Part shown: positions 15,267 to 23,303 of the stretch, one piece after another
Position numbering within the stretch: position 1 is the stretch's first letter
Layout: each line of letters starts with the position of its first letter
Assembly: GCA_031365465.1 (NCBI GenBank)
Contig: JANLYD010000266.1
Location: 1 to 26,588 of the forward strand
DNA from: JABFRJ01 sp031365465
GTDB taxonomy: Bacteria > Pseudomonadota > Alphaproteobacteria > Rhizobiales > Hyphomicrobiaceae
Direction: 5' to 3'
DNA length: 26,588 bases
The notes under the pieces: model-generated
Databases searched by the model: none
What the model saw: the letters and a program-made list of their open reading frames with translations, nothing else
What the model was told of the DNA's origin: nothing
Program-made: the position numbers and the translations under genes

Positions 15267-15392
15267 AGCGATGATAACGACACAAAACCCGACTGTGTGC
15301 GCGTACAGTTGCCCCTTGGAACCCTTTCGGCGACGTGTTCAACTGCCTACGGCGTAAGCGCCTACCGCCCACCTCGTAAACGGACCTGCCGC

Positions 15393-16886
15393 ATGACAGT
15401 AATGGAAGCACTCAAGCGCGAGAAAGCGTCGTCGACAGAAAACTTCGATGTGCTGATCGTCGGCGCGGGCATTTCTGGCGTCGCTGGCGCCTATCACCTG
15501 CGGCAGCAATGCCCGGACACAAGTTTTGTCGTCCTGGAATCCCAGCACAGCCATGGCGGCACGTGGCTGACGCATCGTTATCCCGGCATTCGCTCCGACA
15601 GCGACCTCTATACCTTCGGCTACCGCTTCAAGCCCTGGGTCGGCCCGCCGATCGCCACCGCTCAAGAAATTCTGAACTACATGGGCGAAGTGATCGACGA
15701 GAACGATCTTGCCGAGCACATCCGCTATCACCACAGGATCATCCACGCCGCTTGGTCGAGCGATGACAAGCGGTGGACGATCGACGCCGTGCAGACAAAG
15801 ACCAATAAGCCAGTGCGCTTCACCGCAAACTTTCTGTGGATGTGCCAGGGATATTATCGGCACGACGAGGGGTACACACCGGAATGGCCGGGCATGGCGA
15901 AGTTCAGGGGGCCCATCGTCCACCCCCAGACTTGGCCCGAAGATCTGAAGACCGCTGGGAAGAAGCTCGTCGTCATCGGTTCCGGCGCGACAGCCGCAAC
16001 GTTGGTTCCAAACGTCGACTGCGCTCACGTAACAATGCTGCAACGATCGCCGACGTTCTTCCGTGCTGCGCGCAACGCCATCGAATTGGCGGACACGCTT
16101 CGACAGCTTCAGGTCGACGAAACTTGGGTCCACGAGATCGTACGCCGAAAGATATTGTTCGACCAAGATACCTTCACCCACATGGCCCGCAATGAACCAG
16201 AGAAGGTCAAGAATGAGCTGCTCTCCGTGGTCAAAACCTATCTGAGCCCGGACGAGGTCGAAAAACATTTCACGCCGTCGTATCGCCCGTGGCGCCAGCG
16301 CATCGCCTTCATTCCGGATGGTGACTTGTTCCAAGCCATCAAGTCCGGACGGGCATCCGTTGTAACCGACGAAATCGAAACGTTCGACGAGACCGGATTG
16401 CAGTTGAAATCCGGTCAACATCTCGACGCCGACATCATCGTTACCGCAACGGGATTCCATCTCAGTGCACTCGGTGGGATCGAGTTCGTGGTCGATGGGA
16501 AACCTCTCGAGTTCGGTAACAGCGTCACCTACCGGGGCATGATGTTCACTGGTGTTCCGAACATGGTCTGGGTCTTTGGTTACTTCCGCGCCAGTTGGAC
16601 GCTCCGCGCCGATATCGTGTCGGATTTCGTGTGCCGCCTCCTGCAACACATGAAACAGACCGGCGTTCGCCAGGTCACCCCGGCCCTGCGCGCCGAAGAC
16701 CGCGATATGCCGCTGACAAGCTGGATGGACCCTGAAGATTTCAATCCAGGTTACCTCCTACGCGGCATGCATCTGCTGCCGAAGCGCGGCGACAAACGGG
16801 AGTGGCAGCACTCGCAGGATTATTGGCGTGAAAAGGACGAGTTGCCGAAAATCGACCTGACCGACGAGGCCTTTGTTTATCGCTGA
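15393..16886 (+). CDS. Flavin-containing monooxygenase with Baeyer-Villiger fingerprint
   Basis: This 497-aa class B flavoprotein uses FAD and NADPH. The FAD Rossmann motif is GAGISG (24-29), preceded by FDVLIV. GGTW (55-58) is followed by HRYPGIRSDSD. The fingerprint FRGPIVHPQTWP (171-182) fits FxGxxxHxxxWP, which separates Baeyer-Villiger monooxygenases from other FMOs. GSGATAATL (196-204) is the NADPH-binding site, and IIVTATGF (about 383-390) is the ATG motif near the C-terminus. The enzyme would insert oxygen into a ketone or oxidise a soft nucleophile; the substrate is unknown. The start is taken at 15393, though ATG 15402 in the same frame is possible; an extension to 15297 adds residues with no family similarity. 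A hairpin follows the stop. Confidence 0.92.
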   Translation: MTVMEALKREKASSTENFDVLIVGAGISGVAGAYHLRQQCPDTSFVVLESQHSHGGTWLTHRYPGIRSDSDLYTFGYRFKPWVGPPIATAQEILNYMGEVIDENDLAEHIRYHHRIIHAAWSSDDKRWTIDAVQTKTNKPVRFTANFLWMCQGYYRHDEGYTPEWPGMAKFRGPIVHPQTWPEDLKTAGKKLVVIGSGATAATLVPNVDCAHVTMLQRSPTFFRAARNAIELADTLRQLQVDETWVHEIVRRKILFDQDTFTHMARNEPEKVKNELLSVVKTYLSPDEVEKHFTPSYRPWRQRIAFIPDGDLFQAIKSGRASVVTDEIETFDETGLQLKSGQHLDADIIVTATGFHLSALGGIEFVVDGKPLEFGNSVTYRGMMFTGVPNMVWVFGYFRASWTLRADIVSDFVCRLLQHMKQTGVRQVTPALRAEDRDMPLTSWMDPEDFNPGYLLRGMHLLPKRGDKREWQHSQDYWREKDELPKIDLTDEAFVYR

Positions 16887-16893
16887 GTCACGG

Positions 16894-16917
16894 GCTGGTG
16901 TTGCCCATCACACCAGC
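16894..16917. terminator. Hairpin between converging genes, weak terminator candidate
   Basis: GCTGGTGT (16894-16901) pairs with ACACCAGC (16910-16917) around an 8-base loop, 8 bases after the monooxygenase stop codon and about 40 before the rppH stop. Neither strand has a T-run after the stem. It may protect mRNA ends rather than terminate intrinsically. Confidence 0.35.
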
Positions 16918-16956
16918 AGCGCGTGCCCAGGCAACTGGCCCGCACAGTCTTTGCTC

Positions 16957-17454
16957 TCACTCGGTCAAATGGCGAAATTCGGCGATGACCTTGGAATAGA
17001 CGTCGCGCTTGAAGGGGACGATCAATTTCGGCAGGTCGGCCATGGCGGCCCAACGCCAAGTGTCGAACTCACGCTCGTGACCCGGTGGTGCGATGTCGAT
17101 TTCGTCGTCGTCCCCGGTAAACCTCACGGCGAACCAGCGCTGCACCTGTCCCCGATATCGGCCACCCCAGATACGGCCCAACAGGTCCGGCGGCAGGTCG
17201 TAATGATGCCAGTCTGCACTTTCTGCCAAAATGACGGCCGAGCGAATACTCGTCTCCTCCCGAAGTTCGCGTAAAGCTGCCACAGCGGGCGTTTCGCCCT
17301 CGTCGATGCCCCCTTGCGGCATCTGCCAGAAGGCAGAGTAATTCCCTTGGTTCGGCGAGTTCACGCGCCGCCCGACCCACACCTCGTGTTTCGCATTCAG
17401 CACCATGACGCCGACGCAGGGGCGATAAGGCAGCGCGGTGCGGTCGACGGTCAT
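16957..17454 (-). CDS. rppH: RNA pyrophosphohydrolase (Nudix hydrolase)
   Basis: This 165-aa cytosolic Nudix enzyme converts 5'-triphosphate RNA ends to monophosphate and so triggers decay. It begins with the RppH-type LPYRPCVGVMVLNAKHEVWV. The segment NYSAFWQMPQGGIDEGE (about 39-55) is diagnostic, since WQ-PQGG precedes the Nudix box in RppH. The box reads GGIDEGETPAVAALRELREE, keeping the catalytic REL-REE glutamates but ending TSI, with Ser where Gly is usual. The C-terminal half has the YDLP, GRYRGQVQRWFAVRF and FDTWRWAAM segments expected of RppH. The ATG at 17454 is preferred over a TTG at 17487. It is the last gene of the minus-strand envC-ctpA-rppH row; a hairpin separates it from ctpA. 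Confidence 0.93.
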   Translation of the reverse strand: MTVDRTALPYRPCVGVMVLNAKHEVWVGRRVNSPNQGNYSAFWQMPQGGIDEGETPAVAALRELREETSIRSAVILAESADWHHYDLPPDLLGRIWGGRYRGQVQRWFAVRFTGDDDEIDIAPPGHEREFDTWRWAAMADLPKLIVPFKRDVYSKVIAEFRHLTE

Positions 17455-17482
17455 AGGTAAGCTTTCCAGGGATCCTGATGAC

Positions 17483-17519
17483 GGCAAAAACGATGTTGGG
17501 CGCCAACGGGGCGCCCAAC
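17483..17519 (-). terminator. Intrinsic terminator after ctpA
   Basis: A perfect 10-bp stem (17495-17504 and 17510-17519, GTTGGGCGCC and complement) has a 5-base loop. On the minus strand it is followed after four bases by TTTTT (17490-17486). It lies about 27 bases beyond the ctpA stop codon and about 30 bases before the rppH start, so it would separate envC-ctpA mRNA from rppH. Confidence 0.65.
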
Positions 17520-17545
17520 GAACCTATCACACTCACGCAGTCGGC

Positions 17546-18946
17546 TCAGGGCTTCTTTTCATCCGTTTTCACGTCGGGCTTTGAAGCTGTCGCAGGTTTT
17601 GCCGTTTCGGCCGTGACCGCTTCTGGCGGCTTTGGCGGCGGTGCTGTAACCTCGCCCCGAATGAGCTTTAACGCGTATTGAAGTTGCTGATCCTTCTCGG
17701 CTTCCTTCGGCACATAGGCCGACGATCCCGATTCTTCGGCCTTCTCTTTCGCCGTCTCTCCGCGCAAATGGCCCTTCAGACTGGCTTCGCCACGTGGCTT
17801 CTCTGTCGTCTTTGGTTTCAACTCCGGCGGAAGTTCGTTTTCGATCACGATATCCGGATCGATGCCCTTTGCCTGGATCGAACGACCGGACGGCGTATAA
17901 TAACGTGCCGTGGTCAAACGCAATGCACCGTTCTGGCCCAGCGGAATGATCGTTTGCACGCTCCCTTTGCCGAATGAGCGGGTGCCCACGATCGTCGCAC
18001 GTTTGTGGTCCTGTAGCGCACCGGCCACGATTTCCGACGCCGACGCCGATCCGCCGTTGATGAGCACGACGATCTGCTTGCCGTCGGTGATGTCACCCGG
18101 TCGCGCATTGGCACGCTGTGTCTCTTCCAGATTGCGGCCCTTGGTCAGAACGATCGCGCCCTTTTCCAGGAAATCATCCGACACCGAGATCGCCTGATCC
18201 AACAGTCCGCCGGGATTGTTGCGCAGATCGATGATGAAGCCCTTTGCGCTCTTGTCTGCGGTCAACTGCTTCTTCAACGCATCGACTTGTTTGATCAGGC
18301 TCGAATGCGTCTGTTCATTGAACGTCGAAAGCTTAGCGTAGATCACGTCGCCTTCCATGCGCGACTTGACCGCTTGAACGCGAATGGTGTCGCGCACGAC
18401 TTTCAACTCGAACGGCTCATCGCGACCTTTGCGTACGATCGTCAGCGTGATCGGCGTGTTGACCAACCCGCGCATTTTTTCCACCGCTTCTTCCAGAGTC
18501 AAACCCTGGATCTGCGTGCCGTCGAGGGCGGTGATGAGATCATTCGTCTGCACGCCGGCCTTCGCTGCTGGCGTCTCGTCCATCGGCGACACGACCTTGA
18601 TGACGCCGTTTTCCATCGTCACTTCGATGCCGAGACCGCCGAACTCCCCGCGCGTCTGCACCTGCATGTCTTTGAAGCTTTTAGGCGTCATGTAGGACGA
18701 ATGCGGATCGAGGGACGTCAACATGCCGCTGATTGCAGACTCGATCAGCTTGCTGTCGTCGGGCTTCTCGACATAGTCGTTGCGCACGCGCTCAAGCACG
18801 TCGCCGAACAGGTCAAGCTGGCGGTAAATTTCGTTGTTCGGCGATGTCGCCGAATAGCTCTGCGAGATGTTGAAGACGGTGCTCGCGCCCGCCAGCCCCG
18901 CCATGCTCATGAATGTCCAGAAAGCAACGTCGGTCTTACGGCTCAT
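17546..18946 (-). CDS. ctpA: Carboxyl-terminal processing protease, S41 family
   Basis: This 466-aa periplasmic serine protease has an N-terminal membrane anchor or signal segment (about 7-24). The S41 N-terminal region contains LTSLDPHSSYMTP (76-88). The PDZ domain lies at about 100-185 (GEFGGLGIEV, SPMDETPAAKAGVQTNDLI). The catalytic Ser302 in GGSASASEIVAGAL and Lys327 in FGKGSVQT are 25 residues apart, as in D1 protease and Prc. The Asn/Gly motif DLRNNPGGLLD (240-250) is intact. A disordered Lys/Glu/Pro tail (about 372-466) ends the protein. It trims C-termini of envelope proteins and in relatives controls peptidoglycan hydrolases. Its ATG overlaps the stop of the EnvC-like gene (ATGA), so the two are translationally coupled. 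Confidence 0.95.
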   Translation of the reverse strand: MSRKTDVAFWTFMSMAGLAGASTVFNISQSYSATSPNNEIYRQLDLFGDVLERVRNDYVEKPDDSKLIESAISGMLTSLDPHSSYMTPKSFKDMQVQTRGEFGGLGIEVTMENGVIKVVSPMDETPAAKAGVQTNDLITALDGTQIQGLTLEEAVEKMRGLVNTPITLTIVRKGRDEPFELKVVRDTIRVQAVKSRMEGDVIYAKLSTFNEQTHSSLIKQVDALKKQLTADKSAKGFIIDLRNNPGGLLDQAISVSDDFLEKGAIVLTKGRNLEETQRANARPGDITDGKQIVVLINGGSASASEIVAGALQDHKRATIVGTRSFGKGSVQTIIPLGQNGALRLTTARYYTPSGRSIQAKGIDPDIVIENELPPELKPKTTEKPRGEASLKGHLRGETAKEKAEESGSSAYVPKEAEKDQQLQYALKLIRGEVTAPPPKPPEAVTAETAKPATASKPDVKTDEKKP

Positions 18947-20343
18947 CCTGCTACCTTTCGCGCGGTTTCTGCCCACCAGGGTCCAGGATCGACTGGCCGT
19001 TGGTTTTTCCGAAATTCAACGTACAGGACCGGAGCAGTTTCCTGTGTCTTCACTGAGGCGACTTTGGGTGCAGCGACCATGACCCCGACGGGCTCACCGC
19101 TCAGGACGAATTGCCCAACCTGGACATCGATCTGTGACAGGCCTGCAAGCAGGATATGATATCCTCCCCCGGCGTTGATAATCAAGATCTGTCCGTAGCT
19201 TCGAAACTCGCCCGCATACATCACCCACCCGTCGTTAGGCGATACCACCTGCGCGCCCGCACGAGTTTCGATCACAATTCCGTCACTCCGGCCCGATTGC
19301 GCCTTATCCCCATACCCCTGAATCATTTTACCTTGCGCCGGTAGAACGAGGCGGCCCTTCGCAAGATCGAACGGTATCGCCGGCTGTATTCGTCCGGGTG
19401 CCGCCATCAGATGCTTCTCGCCGGGCTGCAGAGTTATTGATGGCCTAAGATCTTCGATGGACTTGGCCACGCTCGCAACCTTCTTTCCACCAGCGTCGAC
19501 GACCGCCGAGTCGATCGCGCCCTGTTGCTGCCGCAAAAGCGCATCGGCCGCGAGTTGCTTCTCGTAGCTTCCAAGCCTGGTTTTCTCCGAAACGGATTTA
19601 TCGAGTCTTCCGATCAACTCATTGAGATCGGATACGTTCCGGGAGAACTCCGCAGCGTCCTTGCGGACTTGCGCCAGTTCCTTCTGGCGCTCAGCTAGCA
19701 TTTGCTTCCGCGCCTCAATCTGAGACGCCAGCTGCAAACGATTATCTTGCAACCGCGCCGTCTCCTGCTTGTGCTGATCGACCGAGCGCCGCTGCTCGTC
19801 GAGCAAGCGCACGAGTTCGTTCAGTTGACCCGTCAATTCCAGGGCTTTGCCACGCATCTCGGGAAACGCCGAGGCCAGCAACATTGCGCTTCTGACCATG
19901 CTCAACGCGTCCTCGCGCCTCGTGATCATGACCGGGGGCGGATTGCGGCCCATCCGTTGCATCGCCGCCAACAGACCGGAAATCGACCCGTGACTCTTCT
20001 CCAGCGATCCACGAACGAGATTTTCTTGAGCCTCGAGCTCTCCTTGGCGCTGTTCCAGGACGGTTAGCGCGGCTTCACTGGCCTGAATGAACTTCGCGGT
20101 TTCGAGTAACTTGATGTTCAGGCTCTCACGCTCCTGAAGGTTTTGCGCCATTTCTGCCTGAAGCGCTTTGTCGCGCTGTGATAAATCTTTTTTGGCTTCC
20201 TCGCGCTGATGTCGTGTGGCTTCAAGTTGCCGTCGTTCTTCGGCCGGGTCGCGAACCTGCGCCAGCAGCGACGTTCCGCTCACTGCCACGACCATCATTC
20301 CGGCGAACGACAGCCGAAAAGTGACGCCCACGCCGTGCCTCAT
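18943..20343 (-). CDS. envC: Murein hydrolase activator, EnvC-like (coiled coil plus degenerate LytM domain)
   Basis: This 466-aa periplasmic protein has an N-terminal signal peptide (about 1-29, ending SLLAQ). A long Glu/Gln/Arg-rich coiled coil follows (about 32-260), with the region RNPPPVMITRREDAL (133-147) typical of EnvC. The LytM/M23 domain is at about 333-452, with QGYGDKAQSGRSDGIVIET and a C-terminal LYVEFRKNQRPVDPGPWW that parallels the EnvC ending. The zinc ligands of active M23 enzymes are missing: no HxGxD and no HxH. It should therefore activate an amidase rather than cut peptidoglycan. The start is uncertain: ATG 20343 fits a signal peptide, a TTG at 20388 or ATG 20298 is possible. 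It overlaps ctpA by four bases. Confidence 0.88.
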   Translation of the reverse strand: MRHGVGVTFRLSFAGMMVVAVSGTSLLAQVRDPAEERRQLEATRHQREEAKKDLSQRDKALQAEMAQNLQERESLNIKLLETAKFIQASEAALTVLEQRQGELEAQENLVRGSLEKSHGSISGLLAAMQRMGRNPPPVMITRREDALSMVRSAMLLASAFPEMRGKALELTGQLNELVRLLDEQRRSVDQHKQETARLQDNRLQLASQIEARKQMLAERQKELAQVRKDAAEFSRNVSDLNELIGRLDKSVSEKTRLGSYEKQLAADALLRQQQGAIDSAVVDAGGKKVASVAKSIEDLRPSITLQPGEKHLMAAPGRIQPAIPFDLAKGRLVLPAQGKMIQGYGDKAQSGRSDGIVIETRAGAQVVSPNDGWVMYAGEFRSYGQILIINAGGGYHILLAGLSQIDVQVGQFVLSGEPVGVMVAAPKVASVKTQETAPVLYVEFRKNQRPVDPGPWWAETARKVAG

Positions 20344-20578
20344 CCTGTTAATTGCAGACGTCCCAAAGCGGAGTAATGAAAGACCCAAATGAGTAACTCG
20401 ATCGGCAAAGGTTAAGTATTGCGCCGAACTTCACTGCCGGCGCACGAACAAATGCGAATCAGCCGCACCTGTGATCATTGCCAAATACCGCATCAGAGAT
20501 CACGACAATTATGGCATGGGTGAGTTGCCCGGACAGCCGAATGAAACATCACCGCGAGCTTAGCGGCGGAGCAGGTAA

Positions 20579-20773
20579 ATGAACGCAGTTGCACAGTACG
20601 CTGTACCAGCGGCGGTCGTCGCCGTTTTCCTTGTTCTGCTCGCGGGATTGTGGACGATGCTGCGCGGCACGAACGCCAATCTCAGCCAAACGCTCATGCG
20701 CTGGCGGGTTGGCCTGCAGTTTTTTGCGATCGTCGTCATCATGCTGGCGATTTACTTTAAACGTAGCATCTGA
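20579..20773 (+). CDS. HIG1-domain (twin transmembrane) small membrane protein
   Basis: This 64-aa protein has two membrane helices: about 7-28 (AVPAAVVAVFLVLLAGLWTM) and about 44-60 (VGLQFFAIVVIMLAIYF). The loop between them, RGTNANLSQTLMRWRVGLQ, contains the S-x-x-L-M-R-W-R-V-x-x-Q pattern of the HIG1/hypoxia-induced protein family (QxxxRxR-x-x-x-Q type). Mitochondrial relatives are assembly factors of respiratory complexes; the role in bacteria is not settled. GGAG and CAGG upstream of ATG 20579 support the start. The cobalamin adenosyltransferase begins only 15 bp after its stop, so both are probably one transcript. Confidence 0.85.
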   Translation: MNAVAQYAVPAAVVAVFLVLLAGLWTMLRGTNANLSQTLMRWRVGLQFFAIVVIMLAIYFKRSI

Positions 20774-20788
20774 CCCGGTGAGGCTCTC

Positions 20789-21370
20789 ATGGTCGTACTC
20801 AACAGAATTTACACTCGAACCGGCGATGACGGCACCACGGCGTTAGGGACCGGTCAGCGGTTGAAAAAGTACGACGCACGTATCGAGGCGTACGGCACCG
20901 TAGATGAAGCCAACGCCGCCATCGGGATGGCCCGCATCCATCTAAACGGGCAGCCGGCCGAACTGGAGGCGATGTTGTTTCGAATTCAGAATGACATGTT
21001 CGATCTCGGTGCCGACCTCTGCGTGCCCGATCACGGCGAAAAGCTGGCCTATGAACCGCTACGTATTATCGATGCGCAAGTGAAGCGGCTCGAAACCGAA
21101 ATCGACGACATGAACCAGCACTTGAGCCCGCTGCGGTCGTTCGTGTTGCCTGGTGGCACACCGGGTGCGGCAGCGCTGCACGTTGCCCGGACCGTCACGC
21201 GACGCGCCGAACGCTTGATGGTTGAACTGGCCGACCAACCCGGCGAACCCGTCAACCCCGCAGCAATCAAGTATGCCAATCGGCTTTCGGACTTTCTGTT
21301 CGTCGCCAGCCGCTACGCAAACGAGCGCGGGTCGCTCGACGTGCTCTGGGTACCCGGCAAAAACAGGTAG
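20789..21370 (+). CDS. Cob(I)yrinic acid a,c-diamide adenosyltransferase, PduO type
   Basis: This 193-aa cytosolic enzyme attaches adenosyl from ATP to Co(I) corrinoid, forming coenzyme B12. PduO-type motifs are all present: the N-terminal ATP loop IYTRTGDDGTTALGTG (7-22), IEAYGTVDEANAAIG (32-46), FVLPGGTPGAAALH (118-131), ARTVTRRAERL (133-143) and NRLSDFLFVASRYAN (164-178), the last carrying the Asp and Arg/Asn residues of the ATP site. The length is normal for the family. The gene follows the HIG1 gene by 15 bp and precedes the etfB promoter. The adenosylcobalamin product would serve enzymes such as methylmalonyl-CoA mutase, which fits the neighbouring acyl-CoA oxidation genes. No cobalamin riboswitch was recognised upstream. 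Confidence 0.94.
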   Translation: MVVLNRIYTRTGDDGTTALGTGQRLKKYDARIEAYGTVDEANAAIGMARIHLNGQPAELEAMLFRIQNDMFDLGADLCVPDHGEKLAYEPLRIIDAQVKRLETEIDDMNQHLSPLRSFVLPGGTPGAAALHVARTVTRRAERLMVELADQPGEPVNPAAIKYANRLSDFLFVASRYANERGSLDVLWVPGKNR

Positions 21371-21433
21371 ATGCACATATTCCGATATCGCTCCAGCCAG
21401 CTCTGTCAGTAAGCCATAAATCTAGTCATTTGA

Positions 21434-21462
21434 TTGACAGTCCGATGTCGCGGTCGTAGCTT
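21434..21462 (+). promoter_or_regulatory. Sigma70-type promoter of the etfBA genes
   Basis: A perfect -35 TTGACA (21434-21439), an ideal 17-base spacer and TAGCTT (21457-21462) lie 68 bases upstream of the etfB start codon. The -10 matches the consensus at only three positions, but the -35 and spacing are exact, and the site stands in the only gap between the adenosyltransferase and etfB. Confidence 0.55.
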
Positions 21463-21529
21463 GCCGTTCGCGTTTGCGAGATCCCTGCGATCCCAACGCG
21501 TCTTTTCACTGCCGATGGAGCCGAGTTCG

Positions 21530-22288
21530 ATGAAGGTCGTAGTGCCGGTTAAACGCGTGGTCGACTACAACGTCAAAATCCGCGTCAAGTCCGATGGTTC
21601 GGGCGTGGAACTGGCAAACGTCAAGATGTCGATGAACCCCTTTGACGAGATCGCCATCGAAGAGGCCGTCCGGTTAAAGGAAAAAGGCATTGTAACAGAA
21701 ATCGTCGTCGTTTCGGTTGGCCCGACGAAGTCGCAGGAGACGATCCGCACGGCTCTTTCCATGGGCGCCGATCGTGGCATTCTCGTGGAAGCCGCCGATA
21801 CCGACGTGATCGAGCCATTGGCTGTGGCAAAAGTCCTGAAGGCCATCATCGACGCCGAGCAGCCCAAGCTGGTCATTCTTGGCAAACAGGCCATCGACGA
21901 CGACTGCAATCAGACCGGTCAAATGTTGTCCGCACTGCTCGATTGGCCACAGGCGACTTTCGCATCCAAGTTGGTGATCGAAGGCGAAACGGCGATCGTG
22001 ACGCGCGAAATCGACGGTGGTTTGCAAACATTATCCATGGCGCTGCCGGTGATCGTTACGACAGATCTGCGTTTGAACGAGCCGCGTTACCCCTCGCTGC
22101 CAAATATCATGAAGGCGAAGAAAAAGCCGCTCGACATCAAAAAACCCGGTGATCTCGGCGTCGACATCGCGCCGCGTCTGAAAGTTCTGAAGACCGTCGA
22201 ACCGGCTGGCCGCAAGGCCGGTGTCAAAGTCGCGGACGTGAAGGAACTGTTGCAGAAACTCAAAAACGAAGCCGGAGTGCTGCAATGA
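21530..22288 (+). CDS. etfB: Electron transfer flavoprotein beta subunit
   Basis: This 252-aa cytosolic protein is the AMP-binding partner of EtfA. It starts MKVVVPVKRVVDYNVKIRV, the classical EtfB N-terminus. It contains MNPFDEIAIEEAVRLKEKG (35-53), the adenine-nucleotide loop ILGKQAIDDDCNQTGQM (about 119-135), and the dehydrogenase recognition region PRYPSLPNIMKAKKKPLD (about 186-203). Together with EtfA it accepts electrons from acyl-CoA dehydrogenases and hands them to ETF-ubiquinone oxidoreductase. The start at 21530 is fixed by homology and by GGAG about 10 bases upstream; the in-frame extension to 21434 overlaps the promoter. Its stop overlaps the etfA start (ATGA), giving coupled translation. 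Confidence 0.97.
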   Translation: MKVVVPVKRVVDYNVKIRVKSDGSGVELANVKMSMNPFDEIAIEEAVRLKEKGIVTEIVVVSVGPTKSQETIRTALSMGADRGILVEAADTDVIEPLAVAKVLKAIIDAEQPKLVILGKQAIDDDCNQTGQMLSALLDWPQATFASKLVIEGETAIVTREIDGGLQTLSMALPVIVTTDLRLNEPRYPSLPNIMKAKKKPLDIKKPGDLGVDIAPRLKVLKTVEPAGRKAGVKVADVKELLQKLKNEAGVLQ

Positions 22289-23229
22289 CAGTTCTGCTGT
22301 TTGCAAAACACGACAATAAGAAACTCAACGACGCAACGCGCAAGGCATTGACGGCGGCAGTCTCGATGGGCGGCGGTGTCCACATCCTCGTCGCCGGCAC
22401 GGATTGCCGCGCAGTCGCGGAAGCTGCGGCCAAACTCGACGGCGTCGAGAAAGTGTTGCTCGCCGACGCTCCGCAGTACGAGCACCGGCTTGCCGAGCCG
22501 CTCTCGGCGTTGATCGTTTCACTAGCCGGGAATTACACCCACCTCGTCGCGCCAGCTACCACGACGGGCAAGAACGTGATGCCGCGCGTCGCAGCCACTC
22601 TCGATGTCATGCAGATATCTGAAATCACCAAGGTGATCTCGGCTGATACGTTCGAGCGTCCGATTTATGCCGGCAACGCCATCCAAACTGTCCAGTCGGC
22701 CGACGCCAAGAAGGTGATCACCATACGCACCGCTTCGTTCCAGGCGACCGCTGACGGATCGGCCACCGCACCGATCGAGGCAGCAGCAGCCGTTGCCGAC
22801 CCCGCTAAATCGACGTTCAAAGGCGAGGAAGTTGCCAAGTCCGATCGGCCCGAATTGGCGGGCGCGCGCATCGTCGTATCAGGCGGCCGCGGCATGGGTT
22901 CAGGCGAAAACTTCACTAAATATATCGAGCCGGTGGCCGACAAACTCGGCGCGGCGATGGGCGCGTCACGCGCCGCCGTCGACGCCGGCTTCGTGCCCAA
23001 CGATTATCAGGTCGGCCAAACCGGCAAGGTCGTCGCGCCCGAGTTGTACGTCGCTGTCGGCATTTCCGGTGCCATCCAGCACTTGGCCGGCATGAAGGAC
23101 AGCAAGGTCATCGTCGCTATCAACAAGGATGCCGACGCACCGATCTTCCAGGTCGCCGACTATGGACTGGTTGGTGACCTCTTCCAGATCATGCCCGAAC
23201 TCAAAGCCGAACTTGATAAGGCCGGCTGA
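22285..23229 (+). CDS. etfA: Electron transfer flavoprotein alpha subunit
   Basis: This 314-aa protein is the FAD-binding subunit. Its N-terminal domain is like EtfB's (MTVLLFAKHDNKKLN). The FAD domain carries SGGRGMGSGENF (199-210), AAMGASRAAVDAG (223-235), VGQTGKVVAPELYVAVGISG (243-262) and KVIVAINKDADAPIFQVADY (274-293), which form the EtfA signature. It transfers electrons from primary flavin dehydrogenases, such as acyl-CoA dehydrogenases, to the quinone pool. The ATG overlaps the etfB stop by four bases, giving a 1:1 output. The 3-hydroxyacyl-CoA dehydrogenase follows after 74 bp on the same strand, which fits a beta-oxidation role. The length and all motifs are complete; nothing is anomalous. 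Confidence 0.97.
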   Translation: MTVLLFAKHDNKKLNDATRKALTAAVSMGGGVHILVAGTDCRAVAEAAAKLDGVEKVLLADAPQYEHRLAEPLSALIVSLAGNYTHLVAPATTTGKNVMPRVAATLDVMQISEITKVISADTFERPIYAGNAIQTVQSADAKKVITIRTASFQATADGSATAPIEAAAAVADPAKSTFKGEEVAKSDRPELAGARIVVSGGRGMGSGENFTKYIEPVADKLGAAMGASRAAVDAGFVPNDYQVGQTGKVVAPELYVAVGISGAIQHLAGMKDSKVIVAINKDADAPIFQVADYGLVGDLFQIMPELKAELDKAG

Positions 23230-23303
23230 GCGCACGGCCATAAAGTGTGGAGCATGTCGCATGATGACTCCCACCATTTCAAAAATGCTTTGGAGCTGAT
23301 GCA

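Noticed and set aside
15339..16649. A 436-codon minus-strand frame opposite the monooxygenase
   Set aside because: Typical high-GC antisense open frame; no motif, no ribosome site, and the plus-strand enzyme is complete.
23230..23303. Partial inverted repeat GTGGAG...CTCCCAC between etfA and hbd, resembling a common intergenic element
   Set aside because: The arms are short and imperfect, no T-run follows, and the likeness is too weak to call.
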